A stretch of 64,000 nucleotides of DNA from the NCBI GenBank assembly GCA_964446115.1, contig CAYUNE010000027.1, forward strand, positions 62,001-126,000. Direction: 5' to 3'. The translations under genes were made by a program, and so were the position numbers. A model generated the notes under the pieces. That model was not told the origin of the DNA, did no database searches, and saw only the letters and a program-made list of their open reading frames with translations. Shown piece by piece: positions 36,672-45,813 of this stretch (position 1 is the stretch's first letter; each line of letters starts with the position of its first letter). The DNA comes from CAYUNE01 sp964446115. GTDB taxonomy: Bacteria > Desulfobacterota > Desulfobulbia > Desulfobulbales > Desulfobulbaceae.

Positions 36672-37685
36672 ATGGATACAGAGGGTGTCTGTTTGGATTC
36701 TCAACGACTGTTTGAACATATTGGACAAAGGGGAGAGATCATCGAACGGGGGATGCGCTCCGATATGGCCGCGGCCGTCGAAGGTGACGATCCCCTCCTG
36801 GCCGAGGTACTGGAGTATGCCGTCTTCGGTGGCGGCAAGCGCATCCGGCCGCTGCTGGTGATGCTGGCCGCCGAACTCTGCGGCAGCAGAGATGACCGGG
36901 TCGTGCGGTTGGCCATTGCTTTTGAATATCTCCACGTGGCCACTCTGGTCCACGACGATGTCATCGATCATGCCCGGGAGCGGCGGGGCCGTCTTTCCGT
37001 CACCCAAAAATTCGGGCCGACCGCAGCCATTCTGGCCGGTGACTGGCTGCATGCGCGCTCCATGAAACTGGTGGGCCGGTACGGGGGCGGCGCCGCTCTT
37101 GATGTTTTCAGCGGAACCACCGCCGCCATGGTCGATGGTGAGTTCCGGCAACTCCGCCACCTTGGTGATCCGCGGGTTACGGAGGAGATATACTTTCAGG
37201 TTATCGATAAAAAGACGGCCGCACTCATCGGTGCCGCCTGTGAAACAGGGGCGCTTTTTGCCGGTGTCACCGGCAGGCGGCGACAGGCATTGCAGCGTTA
37301 CGGCACTTACCTGGGACGAGCCTTCCAGATCATCGACGATCTCCTCGACTATGAGGGCGAGCGGGAAAAAACCGGGAAAAAGATCGGCAACGACTATGTG
37401 GAGGGAAAGATCACCCTGCCGCTGCTGCTGACCCTGCGGGCGGCCTCGGCTGCTGACCGACAGGCACTGGAGGCGTTGATCACCGGGGAACGTCGCCTGG
37501 AGCAGCTGGAGCGGGTCAGGGAGCTTGTCTTCAGGTATGACGGATTTGGCGTGGCGCGGCAGCGGGCCGAGGAGTTGATTCACCGGGCCGTCGAGGGGTT
37601 GCGGCTCTTTTCGGCTGCGGAAAACAGCGTCAACCGGGCCATACTCGTCAGCCTGGCCCACTACGTCCTTGAGCGGGATCACTGA
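36672..37685 (+). CDS. ispB: Polyprenyl diphosphate synthase
   Basis: 337-residue trans-prenyltransferase that lengthens isoprenoid chains, probably for the quinone side chain. Both aspartate-rich motifs are present: LVHDDVIDHARERRG and QIIDDLLDYEG, plus GGGKRIRPLL. The chain length cannot be read exactly; an octaprenyl or similar product is usual. The residues before the first Asp-rich motif suggest a long-chain enzyme. It stands 122 bases after the helicase. Confidence 0.92.
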   Translation: MDTEGVCLDSQRLFEHIGQRGEIIERGMRSDMAAAVEGDDPLLAEVLEYAVFGGGKRIRPLLVMLAAELCGSRDDRVVRLAIAFEYLHVATLVHDDVIDHARERRGRLSVTQKFGPTAAILAGDWLHARSMKLVGRYGGGAALDVFSGTTAAMVDGEFRQLRHLGDPRVTEEIYFQVIDKKTAALIGAACETGALFAGVTGRRRQALQRYGTYLGRAFQIIDDLLDYEGEREKTGKKIGNDYVEGKITLPLLLTLRAASAADRQALEALITGERRLEQLERVRELVFRYDGFGVARQRAEELIHRAVEGLRLFSAAENSVNRAILVSLAHYVLERDH

Positions 37686-37768
37686 AAGGGCGCTTCACGG
37701 CGCCATCGCCTGATCCTGCCAATACACCGCCCGGGTGCCGGGAAGAGGATCGGCAGAGGTTTCATGGA

Positions 37769-38716
37769 ATGAAAAAACGGCGGAAGAAGAGAGAGAAGTT
37801 GGTGCAGGTGAGCCGGTTGCTTGCCCTGCTGCTGGTGATTATTGCGTTTGGTTGCTCCTTTTTCCGGCGGACGGATGATGGGGATGAGACGCCGGCGCGA
37901 TCCACCATTGCCGTCCCCGCCCCCGGAGCGGAGATCGTCTTCGAGGAACCTTACCCGCCGGAGGCGCCGCAGCCGCCTGCGGCCGGATATGATGCCGGAA
38001 CCGCCGGACCGCCGCGGGTGGCCGTTATTATCGATGATATGGGCTATCACCCGGAAGTGGGCAGGAAACTGCTGGCCCTTGACCTTGAACTCACCTTCTC
38101 CTTTCTGCCTTACGCTCCCCACACCCCGGAACTGCAGCGGCAGGCCTACGAGCTGGGCCGGGACATCCTCCTCCATCAGCCGCTTGAATCGGCGGATCCA
38201 TCCCGGGATATCGGGCCCGGCGGGCTCTATCTCGCCACCCCGCTGGAATTTGTGGCCCCGGTGGTGGAGCAGAACCTGGACCGGGTGCCCTTTGCCATCG
38301 GCATCAATAACCATATGGGTTCGGGATATACCACCGATGCGGAACACATGCGCGCCCTCCTGGCGGTGGTCAAGAGCCGGGAGCTCTTTTTCGTCGACTC
38401 TTTCACCACGGCGGAGAGCGTGGGATTTCTGGAGGCGGCCGACATGGGAATTCCCACGGCCCGTCGCCATGTCTTTCTAGACAATATCCACAATTCAGGC
38501 AGGATATGTCACAAGCTCGAACAGCTGGTAAGCCGGGCCCTGGAACAGGGGTGGGCCATTGCCATCGGCCATCCCAACCGGGAGACCCTGGACGCCCTCA
38601 CCGATTGCCGCCATATTCTGGTGGAGAACACCCGGCTTGTGGGTGTTCATGAGCTGGTGGGTCCGCTGCGAAAGAGCGATGTGGTCTCGCCGCTCAGACA
38701 ATCCCCAGGGAGGTGA
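37769..38716 (+). CDS. Divergent polysaccharide deacetylase (YibQ-like)
   Basis: 315-residue protein with an N-terminal signal/anchor (LLALLLVIIAFGCS, possible lipoprotein cysteine) and the DUF/PF04748-type domain: VAVIIDDMGYHPEV, FSFLPYAPHTPEL, LHQPLE and IGHPNRETL. The family is related to polysaccharide deacetylases and in part lacks the standard zinc site, so activity is uncertain. The stop is 1 base before the next start. Confidence 0.9.
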   Translation: MKKRRKKREKLVQVSRLLALLLVIIAFGCSFFRRTDDGDETPARSTIAVPAPGAEIVFEEPYPPEAPQPPAAGYDAGTAGPPRVAVIIDDMGYHPEVGRKLLALDLELTFSFLPYAPHTPELQRQAYELGRDILLHQPLESADPSRDIGPGGLYLATPLEFVAPVVEQNLDRVPFAIGINNHMGSGYTTDAEHMRALLAVVKSRELFFVDSFTTAESVGFLEAADMGIPTARRHVFLDNIHNSGRICHKLEQLVSRALEQGWAIAIGHPNRETLDALTDCRHILVENTRLVGVHELVGPLRKSDVVSPLRQSPGR

Positions 38717-38717
38717 A

Positions 38718-39677
38718 ATGAGAGTCGGAATCATCGGCACCGGCAAGCACGGCAGCCGTTACGCCAATCATATTGTTCATGATATCGATGGGTTGAGCCT
38801 TGTCGCCATCAGTCGTCGCTCGGACGAGGGCAGGAGACAGGCCGAGGAGTGGAATGCGGTCTGGCACCGGCAATGGCGGGACCTGGTGGCCGATGCCCGG
38901 GTTGAGGCGGTGATTGCCGTCACCGTGCCTTCCCTGAACCTGGAGATAGCCGGGAGTTGTATTGCCGCCGGTAAACCGCTGTTGGTGGAAAAACCCCTGG
39001 CGGTCGACGGTTCCGGCGCCGCCGAGATCGTCACGCTTTTCAGCAAGGCCGGCCTGGGCCTCACCGTTGGCCAGACCCTGCGATACAATGGCGTCATCCA
39101 GGGCCTCTGCCGGGAGATCCACCGCATCGGCCCCCTGTGCACCTTCTCGGCCAACCAGCGGCTGGAGCCTTCCACCCTGGAATGGCATGAAAAGCCGGAA
39201 CTGGCCGGTGCCGGTGTCAGTTTTCACACGGCCGTGCATGTCTTCGATGCCCTGCGCCACATCACCGGGCGCGAGATCAAACGGCTTACGGCGGTGACGT
39301 CCCGGCGCCATAACCGGCGGTTGGAGGATATTGTTCTGGTTCTGGTGGAGATGGAGGGCGGTGTCCTGGGAAGCGTTGACTGTTCCAAAACCGGTCATGC
39401 CCGTTCCGGCCGCTTCGAGTTCGTTGGAGAGCAGGGTCAGCTCCACGGCGATCAGATCCATGATTTCCTCGAGCTTGTGCGCGGTACGGAGAGAACTGTC
39501 CTTGCCCATGACCCGCCGGGAAACACCATTATGCCGCTGCTGGCCGACTGGCGGGATTTCCTGGCGGGAAAGGCGGAAAATCCCGTTCCGGGTCCGGAGG
39601 GTCTGGCAGCGGTTAGAATCTGCGAAGCCTGTATCCGTTCCGCCCGCAGCGGCAGCTGGGTCGATATTGTGGGCTGA
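38718..39677 (+). CDS. Gfo/Idh/MocA-family oxidoreductase
   Basis: 319 residues. Rossmann signature VGIIGTGKHGSRYA at the N terminus and the catalytic-lysine EKPLAVDG loop near residue 91. The C-terminal substrate domain contains GVSFHTAVHVFDALRHI. NAD(P)-dependent oxidation of a sugar or cyclitol is likely; the substrate is unknown. GGGAGG upstream supports the ATG at 38718, one base after the deacetylase stop. Confidence 0.92.
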   Translation: MRVGIIGTGKHGSRYANHIVHDIDGLSLVAISRRSDEGRRQAEEWNAVWHRQWRDLVADARVEAVIAVTVPSLNLEIAGSCIAAGKPLLVEKPLAVDGSGAAEIVTLFSKAGLGLTVGQTLRYNGVIQGLCREIHRIGPLCTFSANQRLEPSTLEWHEKPELAGAGVSFHTAVHVFDALRHITGREIKRLTAVTSRRHNRRLEDIVLVLVEMEGGVLGSVDCSKTGHARSGRFEFVGEQGQLHGDQIHDFLELVRGTERTVLAHDPPGNTIMPLLADWRDFLAGKAENPVPGPEGLAAVRICEACIRSARSGSWVDIVG

Positions 39678-39766
39678 TATCCCTTTTTTGCCACCAGCCG
39701 CAGGGGTGGCATCCGGTGATTACTACCTCCTGCCCGCGAGCGCTTGCCCTTTTCCCCGGAGTTTCG

Positions 39767-40237
39767 CTATCGGGGAGGGGACAGGTCTTCGTTTTCCGGG
39801 CAGCGTTTCCAGGTTTGGGTGCGGTAGAAGATGAAAAGGTAGCCCTTGACCTCCAATTCATCACCGTTTTGTCGGATGCGGCAGGTGTACTCCTTGCCGT
39901 TTTCCGGGTCCAGGATGGTGCCGCCCTGCCAGATGCCGTCTTTTTCAGTGAGGCCGCTGATGATTTCCAGGCCTTCCACGTCCTGATCCTTTTTTTCTCC
40001 CGTGCACTTGCTGCACTTTTTTTCGTCACCCGGTTTGAAAAAGACCTTTTCGATGCGGCCCACGAGCCTGTGGTCAAGTTTTTCGAGAACAACGATGGAT
40101 CGGCGCTCGCCGCTGTGGTCGTCATAGGTATACCAGCGGCCGCTGATCCCCCTGTCTGTAGCTGCAGCGGGGCTGAAGGGGGAGAGGGAGATGGGAAGCA
40201 GGAGGAAAAAAAGTATGGCGGTGAGTTTTCTTTTCAT
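39767..40237 (-). CDS. DUF2147-family periplasmic protein
   Basis: 156 residues with a signal peptide (LTAILFFLLLPISLSPFSPAAA) and a DUF2147 domain: GRWYTYDDHSGERRSIV, KCSKCTGEK and IWQGGTILDPENGKEYTC. The family is exported and possibly outer-membrane associated; function unknown. The cysteine pair could form a disulfide. Confidence 0.9.
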   Translation of the reverse strand: MKRKLTAILFFLLLPISLSPFSPAAATDRGISGRWYTYDDHSGERRSIVVLEKLDHRLVGRIEKVFFKPGDEKKCSKCTGEKKDQDVEGLEIISGLTEKDGIWQGGTILDPENGKEYTCRIRQNGDELEVKGYLFIFYRTQTWKRCPENEDLSPPR

Positions 40238-40335
40238 GCGAGCGGTTGCGGTTGTGTCGGCCGGAATCCGGGAACGGGGCTGGATTCCGGCCGTTGCGGT
40301 CGGGAGATGCAGGAGTTGGGGCGGATGGTCGCCGG

Positions 40336-41625
40336 TCAGTGCTTGAAGGAGCGCTGGCCGGTAAACATCATGGCCACCTGGGGATCCGCCTGGTTGCAGG
40401 CCTCGATGGAGGCGTAGTCACGCATGGAGCCGCCGGCCTGCAGAATGGCGGTTATTCCCTCGCGGATACCCACGTCGGCCGCATCCCGGAAGGGGAAGAA
40501 GGCATCGGAAATCATTACCGACCCCGGCAGCCCGGCCCTTTCTTCCCGGACTTTGGCATCAACGGCCTCTTGATCGGCCCGGTCCCGTTTGCCCCGGCTC
40601 ACCTCCAGGGCCAGGTCGGCATAGGGGATGCCGAAGGTATCGAAACAGGTGATATCGGCGTATTTGACATAGGCCTTGTGGACGGCGATTTCCGCCACCC
40701 CCACCCGGTCCTGTTCTCCGGTGCCGATACCGGTGGTGCAACCGTCCTTGACATAGATGACGGAGTTGGAGGTGACCCCGTGTTCAACGGCCCAGCCAAA
40801 GATCATGTCGTCGATTTCCCGGCTGGTGGGCTGTCGCTCGCAGGCATATTCCTTGCCCTGCCAGACGGCGGTGGCCGGTTTGAGGTCGTTGATGGAGCGA
40901 ATGGAGTTGATCGCCGATTGCTGGACGATGATGCCGCCGTCGATGAGGCTCTTGAAATCGACAAAGCGGAATTTCTCAAAATCGGCCAGCCGGTCGATGG
41001 CCGCCATGCGGATGACCCGCAGGTTCTTGCGACGTGCCAGGATCTCCAGGGTTCCCTCTTCGAAATCAGGGGCGCAGACCACTTCCAGATAGTTGGCGGC
41101 CATGAGTTCGGCGGTCTCCCTGTCCACCGGACGGGACATGATCACCGCACCGCCGAAGGCGGCGATACGGTCTGCCCGGTTGGCCCGGTTGTAAGCGGAA
41201 CTTAGGCTGTCGCCGACCGCGGCGCCGCAGGGATTGTTGTGTTTGAGGATAACGGCCGCCGGTTTGTCCACCAGGTATTTGATGATGTTGAGGCCGTTGT
41301 CCACATCCGTGAGATTGATTTTACCCGGATGTTTTCCCACCTGGAGCATATCCTCGACGCTGATGGCGCTCACCAGGCCGTTACCCGGTTCGATGAAGGC
41401 GCAGTCGCCGAGTACCAGATTGCCGTTGACCAGTTCGTACAGCGCCGCTTCCTGATCCGGATTTTCGCCGTAGCGCAGGCCCCGTTCCTCCTCCTCACCG
41501 TTTTCCATGGTGATCTTCCAGGTCCTCTTGCGGTAGACAAGGGTCTGGTCACCGAATGAAATGGTCATTTCCAGGGGAAAACTGTCACCGAGAATGTTGG
41601 TATACATCTTTTTCAGGTCACTCAT
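40336..41625 (-). CDS. Stand-alone AICAR transformylase domain
   Basis: 429 residues corresponding to the AICARFT part of PurH, with LRYGENPDQEAALY, LKHNNPCGAAVG and DAFFPFRDAADVG. The IMP cyclohydrolase half (about 200 residues) that normally precedes it is absent, so the last purine step must be done by another gene. Formylates AICAR with formyl-tetrahydrofolate. It follows glmU on the same strand after 131 bases. Confidence 0.9.
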   Translation of the reverse strand: MSDLKKMYTNILGDSFPLEMTISFGDQTLVYRKRTWKITMENGEEEERGLRYGENPDQEAALYELVNGNLVLGDCAFIEPGNGLVSAISVEDMLQVGKHPGKINLTDVDNGLNIIKYLVDKPAAVILKHNNPCGAAVGDSLSSAYNRANRADRIAAFGGAVIMSRPVDRETAELMAANYLEVVCAPDFEEGTLEILARRKNLRVIRMAAIDRLADFEKFRFVDFKSLIDGGIIVQQSAINSIRSINDLKPATAVWQGKEYACERQPTSREIDDMIFGWAVEHGVTSNSVIYVKDGCTTGIGTGEQDRVGVAEIAVHKAYVKYADITCFDTFGIPYADLALEVSRGKRDRADQEAVDAKVREERAGLPGSVMISDAFFPFRDAADVGIREGITAILQAGGSMRDYASIEACNQADPQVAMMFTGQRSFKH

Positions 41626-41756
41626 GGGGCACTCCGCATCGTTGATTGAAAGAGAGAAACCCGGCGGGGACCGCCGGATGTTGTTCCGCCTTGGACAGAC
41701 CCATCATAATGAAAGAGTAACGGCTTGCCAACACTCAAATAACGAAAAAGAGGGGA

Positions 41757-42773
41757 TCATCCCAGGAGCATGGTTTGCGGGGTGATGCGGCGTTGATCCT
41801 CGATGGTGCAGTTGTGAAGGACGGAGAGACCGCCGGCCACCACCTTGTCGCCCATGCGGCAGTTGTCCAGCAGGCAACCCGGACCCAGCACGCATTCGTT
41901 GCCCACCTGCGAGGAACCGGTGATATGGACGCCCGGATGGATGATCGTATCGCGGCCGATGTCGATTCCCGGAGCCACGGAGACGCTCTCCGGAGAGTAG
42001 ATGGTCACTCCGGAGAGCATCAATTCCCGGTTGCGCCGCATCTGCAGTTCATGATGGGCCAGCGCCAGTTCCACCCTGGAGTTGACGCCGAGCACGTCCA
42101 TGGCTTCGGGATGGACAAACTTTCGCACGGTCCGACCCTGCCGGCCGGCAATGGCGACGATGTCGGTCAGGTAGACCTCGCCTTGGCTGTTGTTGTTGCC
42201 CACCTGCTTGAGGGCGTCGAAGAGGAAGGAGGTCTCGGCGAGATAGATGCCGGCATTGATCTCCCGGATGGCCCGCTGCTGGTCGGTGGCGTCCTTTTCC
42301 TCGACAATGGCGGAGACCAGGTCCTGGTCATCGGAGAGAATGCGGCCGTAGCCGAAGGGGTTGTCCAGGGTGGTGGTCATCAGGGTGACGGCGGCGGCAT
42401 GATCGAGGTGGGCCGCAATCATGTCCCGCAGGGTTTCCGGCCTGATGAGCGGGGTGTCGCCGCAGAGGATCATCACCAGGTCACCATCCCGGCAGGCTTC
42501 CTCGGCGCAGAGAACCGCATGTCCCGTACCCAGCTGCTCTTCCTGAACCACCGGGGTGATCTCGTACTTTTCCAGAACCGCCTGAACCCGTTGCCGCTGG
42601 TGACCGATGATCACGGCGTGGTGATCGATACCGGCGGCCATGGCTGCATCAAGGACATGGTGGATCATGGGGCGGTAAAAGACCTCGTGCAGTACCTTGG
42701 CCTTTGCCGATTTCATTCTGGTGCCCTTGCCCGCCGCAAGGATAACGGAGGTGATCTTTTGTTTTGTCATCAT
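41757..42773 (-). CDS. GlmU-type nucleotidyltransferase lacking the acetyltransferase part
   Basis: 338 residues against about 456 for GlmU. The N-terminal pyrophosphorylase domain is complete: ILAAGKGTRMKSAKAKVLHE, EQLGTGHAV and CGDTPLIRPETL. A short left-handed beta-helix tail (SVAPGIDIGRDTIIHPGVHI) follows, but the C-terminal acetyl-CoA domain is missing. It likely makes a UDP-sugar, perhaps UDP-GlcNAc; the acetyl step would need another enzyme. A second ATG begins one codon later. Confidence 0.87.
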   Translation of the reverse strand: MMTKQKITSVILAAGKGTRMKSAKAKVLHEVFYRPMIHHVLDAAMAAGIDHHAVIIGHQRQRVQAVLEKYEITPVVQEEQLGTGHAVLCAEEACRDGDLVMILCGDTPLIRPETLRDMIAAHLDHAAAVTLMTTTLDNPFGYGRILSDDQDLVSAIVEEKDATDQQRAIREINAGIYLAETSFLFDALKQVGNNNSQGEVYLTDIVAIAGRQGRTVRKFVHPEAMDVLGVNSRVELALAHHELQMRRNRELMLSGVTIYSPESVSVAPGIDIGRDTIIHPGVHITGSSQVGNECVLGPGCLLDNCRMGDKVVAGGLSVLHNCTIEDQRRITPQTMLLG

Positions 42774-43021
42774 TCAACCTTTTTTTTCTGTTGTTTTCCG
42801 TTGCTGCCGTCATGTGATACAATAATTCGGTGGAGCCGGTTTACCCGTCGGCGTCTGTTTGGGTCCCGGTTCGGGTAGCGGGGACCATTATCATGGATGA
42901 GCCGGCCTGGAACCGGTTCCCTATTCGAGTATATGATACATTGATGTCCGCCGGGAGGAAAAGGTGCAAAAACAAGTGAAAAAAATATGGGATAATCTTA
43001 CAAGGGCGGACTAAAGTAAAC
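42774..43021. other. Intergenic region with a possible truncated short ORF
   Basis: No complete gene. A GTG at 42964 with GGGAGG upstream opens a 16-codon frame (MQKQVKKIWDN...) that stops at 43014, eight bases before element D. It may be the start of a gene cut by the element's arrival, or chance. Confidence 0.3.
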
Positions 43022-43108
43022 GTAACCGGTCGCAGGGTATACAACCCTATGGTATATCTTGGTTCCAAACTGTAATTGATCACAGGTGCTGCAAATTCAA
43101 GTGAAATA
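43022..43108. repeat. Palindromic dispersed element, copy D (composite half)
   Basis: Outer end GTAACCGGTCGCAGG, a middle part ending in CCAAACT, then GTAATTGATCACAGGTGCTG. Read in reverse, the outer part matches the right-hand extension of copies E and G. The hairpin is absent. With E it frames the HD-GYP gene in inverted orientation. Confidence 0.75.
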
Positions 43109-43166
43109 TTCTTTTTCTCCTTTTGCAAGACGCCCCTGATCTTTTCAAGATGAGCACTGTTTTGCG

Positions 43167-44207
43167 GTGCTCGTGCGAGAATCCATCGACGATATGATTA
43201 TCAACGAATGGCAGAAAAATATCCTCATTACCGAGGATGATATGGCCCAACGCCTCCTGCTGAGGATGACGCTTGAGGCGGACGGTTACCGGACCCATGA
43301 GGCGGAAAACGGCTTGAATGCCGCCCATTTGCTGGACAAAAATCCCGAGGTACGGCTGGTGATCACCGATCTGGACATGCCGGTGAGAAACGGTTTCGAT
43401 CTTATCCGCCATATCCGCAGTACCGAGCGGCGATACACCTATATCATCGTACTTACCTCCGATGGTTCCAAGGACAACCTGATCCGGGCCCTGCGGCTGG
43501 GAGCCGACGACTACCTGACCAAGCCCATTCTCCCCGAGGAACTGCGGCTGCGGCTCAAGGGCGCCGCCCGGGTGCTTCGACTGGAGAGCCAGGAAGAGTT
43601 GATCCTCTCCATGGCCAAGATCGCCGAATATCGCTCCAGGGAGACCGGCTATCACCTGGAAAGAGTACGCCACTATACCAAAATCCTGGCCGACGATCTC
43701 TATCGCAGTTGCCCGGAAATGGGATTGTCGCCCCAGAAGGTCGAGGAGATCGCCCGGGTCAGTCCCCTGCATGACCTCGGCAAGGTGGCCATCCCGGACC
43801 ATATTCTCAACAAGCCGGGCCGGCTCACGGACGAGGAGTTCGAGCTCATGAAGACCCACACCAGCCTGGGGGGTAATCTTCTCCGGGAGCTGTTTGAAAA
43901 AACCGGGACCGAATACCTGAAGGTGGGATATGAAATCGCCCGTCACCACCATGAAAAGTGGAATGGCCGGGGGTATCCCGACGGTCTCAGGGGTGAGGAG
44001 ATTCCCGTTGCCGCCCGCATCATGGCCCTGGCCGATGTCTATGATGCCATGAGCTGCCGGCGCTGCTACAAGGAAAGTTTTCCCGACGATATGGTCAAAA
44101 ACACCATTATCAGCGAACGGGGTCAGCATTTCGACCCCCGGGTCGTGGATTCCTTCATCCGGCAGCAGGATCTGTGGCTGACCATCAAAAACCGCTACCA
44201 GGAATAG
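43167..44207 (+). CDS. Response regulator with HD-GYP cyclic-di-GMP phosphodiesterase
   Basis: 346 residues. Receiver domain with phosphoacceptor Asp in ITDLDMPVRNG and TKP near residue 118, then an HD-GYP domain with HDLGKVAIPDHIL and HHHEKWNGRGYPDGL, complete for cyclic-di-GMP breakdown. Phosphorylation likely controls hydrolysis. The frame begins with GTG at 43167; ATG at 43194 is an alternative, and neither has a clear ribosome site. It is isolated between repeat copies D and E; no kinase is adjacent. Confidence 0.92.
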   Translation: MLVRESIDDMIINEWQKNILITEDDMAQRLLLRMTLEADGYRTHEAENGLNAAHLLDKNPEVRLVITDLDMPVRNGFDLIRHIRSTERRYTYIIVLTSDGSKDNLIRALRLGADDYLTKPILPEELRLRLKGAARVLRLESQEELILSMAKIAEYRSRETGYHLERVRHYTKILADDLYRSCPEMGLSPQKVEEIARVSPLHDLGKVAIPDHILNKPGRLTDEEFELMKTHTSLGGNLLRELFEKTGTEYLKVGYEIARHHHEKWNGRGYPDGLRGEEIPVAARIMALADVYDAMSCRRCYKESFPDDMVKNTIISERGQHFDPRVVDSFIRQQDLWLTIKNRYQE

Positions 44208-44229
44208 ACCTTTTCAGCTTCTGCGCAGG

Positions 44230-44337
44230 GTAATTGATCACCGGGACCGCATCTTCACTTAAATCTGCAGCACCTGTGACCAATTACAGTTTGGAGGTAA
44301 GATTTACCACGGGGTTGGATGCTCCGTGGTCGGTTAC
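44230..44337. repeat. Palindromic dispersed element, copy E (composite, hairpin deleted)
   Basis: Left end GTAATTGATCACC, right inner end GTGACCAATTAC, extension AGTTTGGAGGTAAG... and outer end GTGGTCGGTTAC. The central hairpin found in A, B, C, F and G is missing; this copy and D together show a second, longer form of the element. Confidence 0.8.
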
Positions 44338-44478
44338 CGGGCGGCAACCGGGAATGAAAAGTGAGACGTTTGCCTCATTCACTCTTGCCAAAAATTTTCG
44401 AACCGTGTAGATCGGATACATCCGAGCGCGGACGGCTGCGCCGGACGGAAACAAAGTCTCTGGAAAATGGTGAAAAAC

Positions 44479-45684
44479 ATGAAGATATCTCTGGCTGATC
44501 GGGTCACGCGGATCAAACCTTCTCCCACTCTGGCGGTCAACGCCAAGGCCAAGGCATTACGCGCTGCAGGCGCCGATATTCTCAACTTCAGCGTTGGCGA
44601 GCCCGATTTCAATACCCCGGAGCATGTCTGTGCCGCCGGCAAGGAGGCCATTGACGACGGCTATACCCGCTATACCGCGGTTCCCGGTATCCCGGAACTG
44701 CGGGAGGCCATTGCCCGGAGGTTCAAGGAGGATCACGGCTGGGAGTACAGTCCGGAGCAGATCCAGGTGAGCTGCGGCGGCAAGCACGGGCTTTACAACA
44801 TCTTCCAGGCCCTGCTCAACGAAGGCGACGAGGTACTGATTCCGGCGCCGTACTGGGTTTCCTATCCGCCCATGGTGATGTTGGCCGGGGGCAAACCGGT
44901 AATCGTGCCCCTGGACGAGGAAAAGGACTTTGACCTTAATCCCGACATCCTGGCCGAGTATGCCACCGGGAGAACCCGGGCCATCTTCATCAACAGCCCT
45001 TCCAATCCCACCGGTTCCGTCTTTTCGGAGGATGCTCTGGCGGCCATCGGTGAAATGGCGCTTGAAAACGGCTGGCTCATCGTCACCGACGATATCTACG
45101 AGACCATCACCTATGTGGACGATCCCCTGCCTCACATCCTTGATGTCGACCCGCGGTTGCAGGAGCAGACCATTGTTTTAAACGGCGTTTCCAAATCCTT
45201 TGCCATGACCGGCTGGCGCATCGGTTACAGTGCCGGACCCGAGCACCTCATCAAGGCGATGAACAAGATCCAGAGCCAGTCCACCTCCAACCCCTGTGCT
45301 CCGGCCCAGTATGCGGCCCTGGCAGCCCTCACCGGACCTCAGAATTTTCCGGAGGTCATGACCGGGGCCTTTCTGCCCCGCCGTGATTTCTTTGTGGAAG
45401 ACCTGCGATCCATCGAGGGAGTTACCTGTGTCAATCCCAAGGGAGCCTTTTACGTTTTTCCCAACTTTTCCTCTTATTACGGCAGGTCGTTCAACGGCAA
45501 GGTGATCAACGATTCCGTGGCCCTGGCCGACTACTTCCTCGACGAGGCCAAGGTTGCCAGCGTGCCGGGGGCGGCGTTCGGCGCCGATGACTTTGTCCGT
45601 TTTTCTTTCGCCACCTCCATGGAGGTGATTATCGAAGGCATGGAGCGGATCAAACGGGCCCTGGCAGCCCTGGAATCCCGGTAA
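44479..45684 (+). CDS. aspC: Class I aspartate-type aminotransferase
   Basis: 401-residue PLP enzyme. PLP-binding lysine in NGVSKSFAMTGWRIGY, conserved NSPSNPTG and the arginine region FVRFSFATS. It resembles the bacterial aspartate/prephenate aminotransferases; exact substrate preference is uncertain. A start at 44467 (ATG) is possible, but MKISLADRV at 44479 matches the family start. Element E lies upstream and element F right after it. Confidence 0.9.
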   Translation: MKISLADRVTRIKPSPTLAVNAKAKALRAAGADILNFSVGEPDFNTPEHVCAAGKEAIDDGYTRYTAVPGIPELREAIARRFKEDHGWEYSPEQIQVSCGGKHGLYNIFQALLNEGDEVLIPAPYWVSYPPMVMLAGGKPVIVPLDEEKDFDLNPDILAEYATGRTRAIFINSPSNPTGSVFSEDALAAIGEMALENGWLIVTDDIYETITYVDDPLPHILDVDPRLQEQTIVLNGVSKSFAMTGWRIGYSAGPEHLIKAMNKIQSQSTSNPCAPAQYAALAALTGPQNFPEVMTGAFLPRRDFFVEDLRSIEGVTCVNPKGAFYVFPNFSSYYGRSFNGKVINDSVALADYFLDEAKVASVPGAAFGADDFVRFSFATSMEVIIEGMERIKRALAALESR

Positions 45685-45689
45685 GATCG

Positions 45690-45784
45690 GTAATTGATCA
45701 CAACCACCGCATCTTCACCCTCTCCGGGACGCATAGTGGGGATAGAGCGGCCGGGAGGAAAGATTTAAGCTATCTGCAACCCCT
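45690..45784. repeat. Palindromic dispersed element, copy F
   Basis: Begins GTAATTGATCACAACC five bases after the aminotransferase stop and contains a partly decayed hairpin around CTCTCCGGGACGC...GCGGCCGGGAGG. The right end has eroded. It may also serve as the transcript end of the aminotransferase gene. Confidence 0.7.
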
Positions 45785-45813
45785 GGCTCCGGGACGGCCC
45801 GTGGAAAGGTTGC

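Noticed and set aside
39690..39711. TGCCACC/GGTGGCA hairpin between the convergent oxidoreductase and DUF2147 genes
   Set aside because: The T-run is on the wrong side of the stem for a terminator on either strand.
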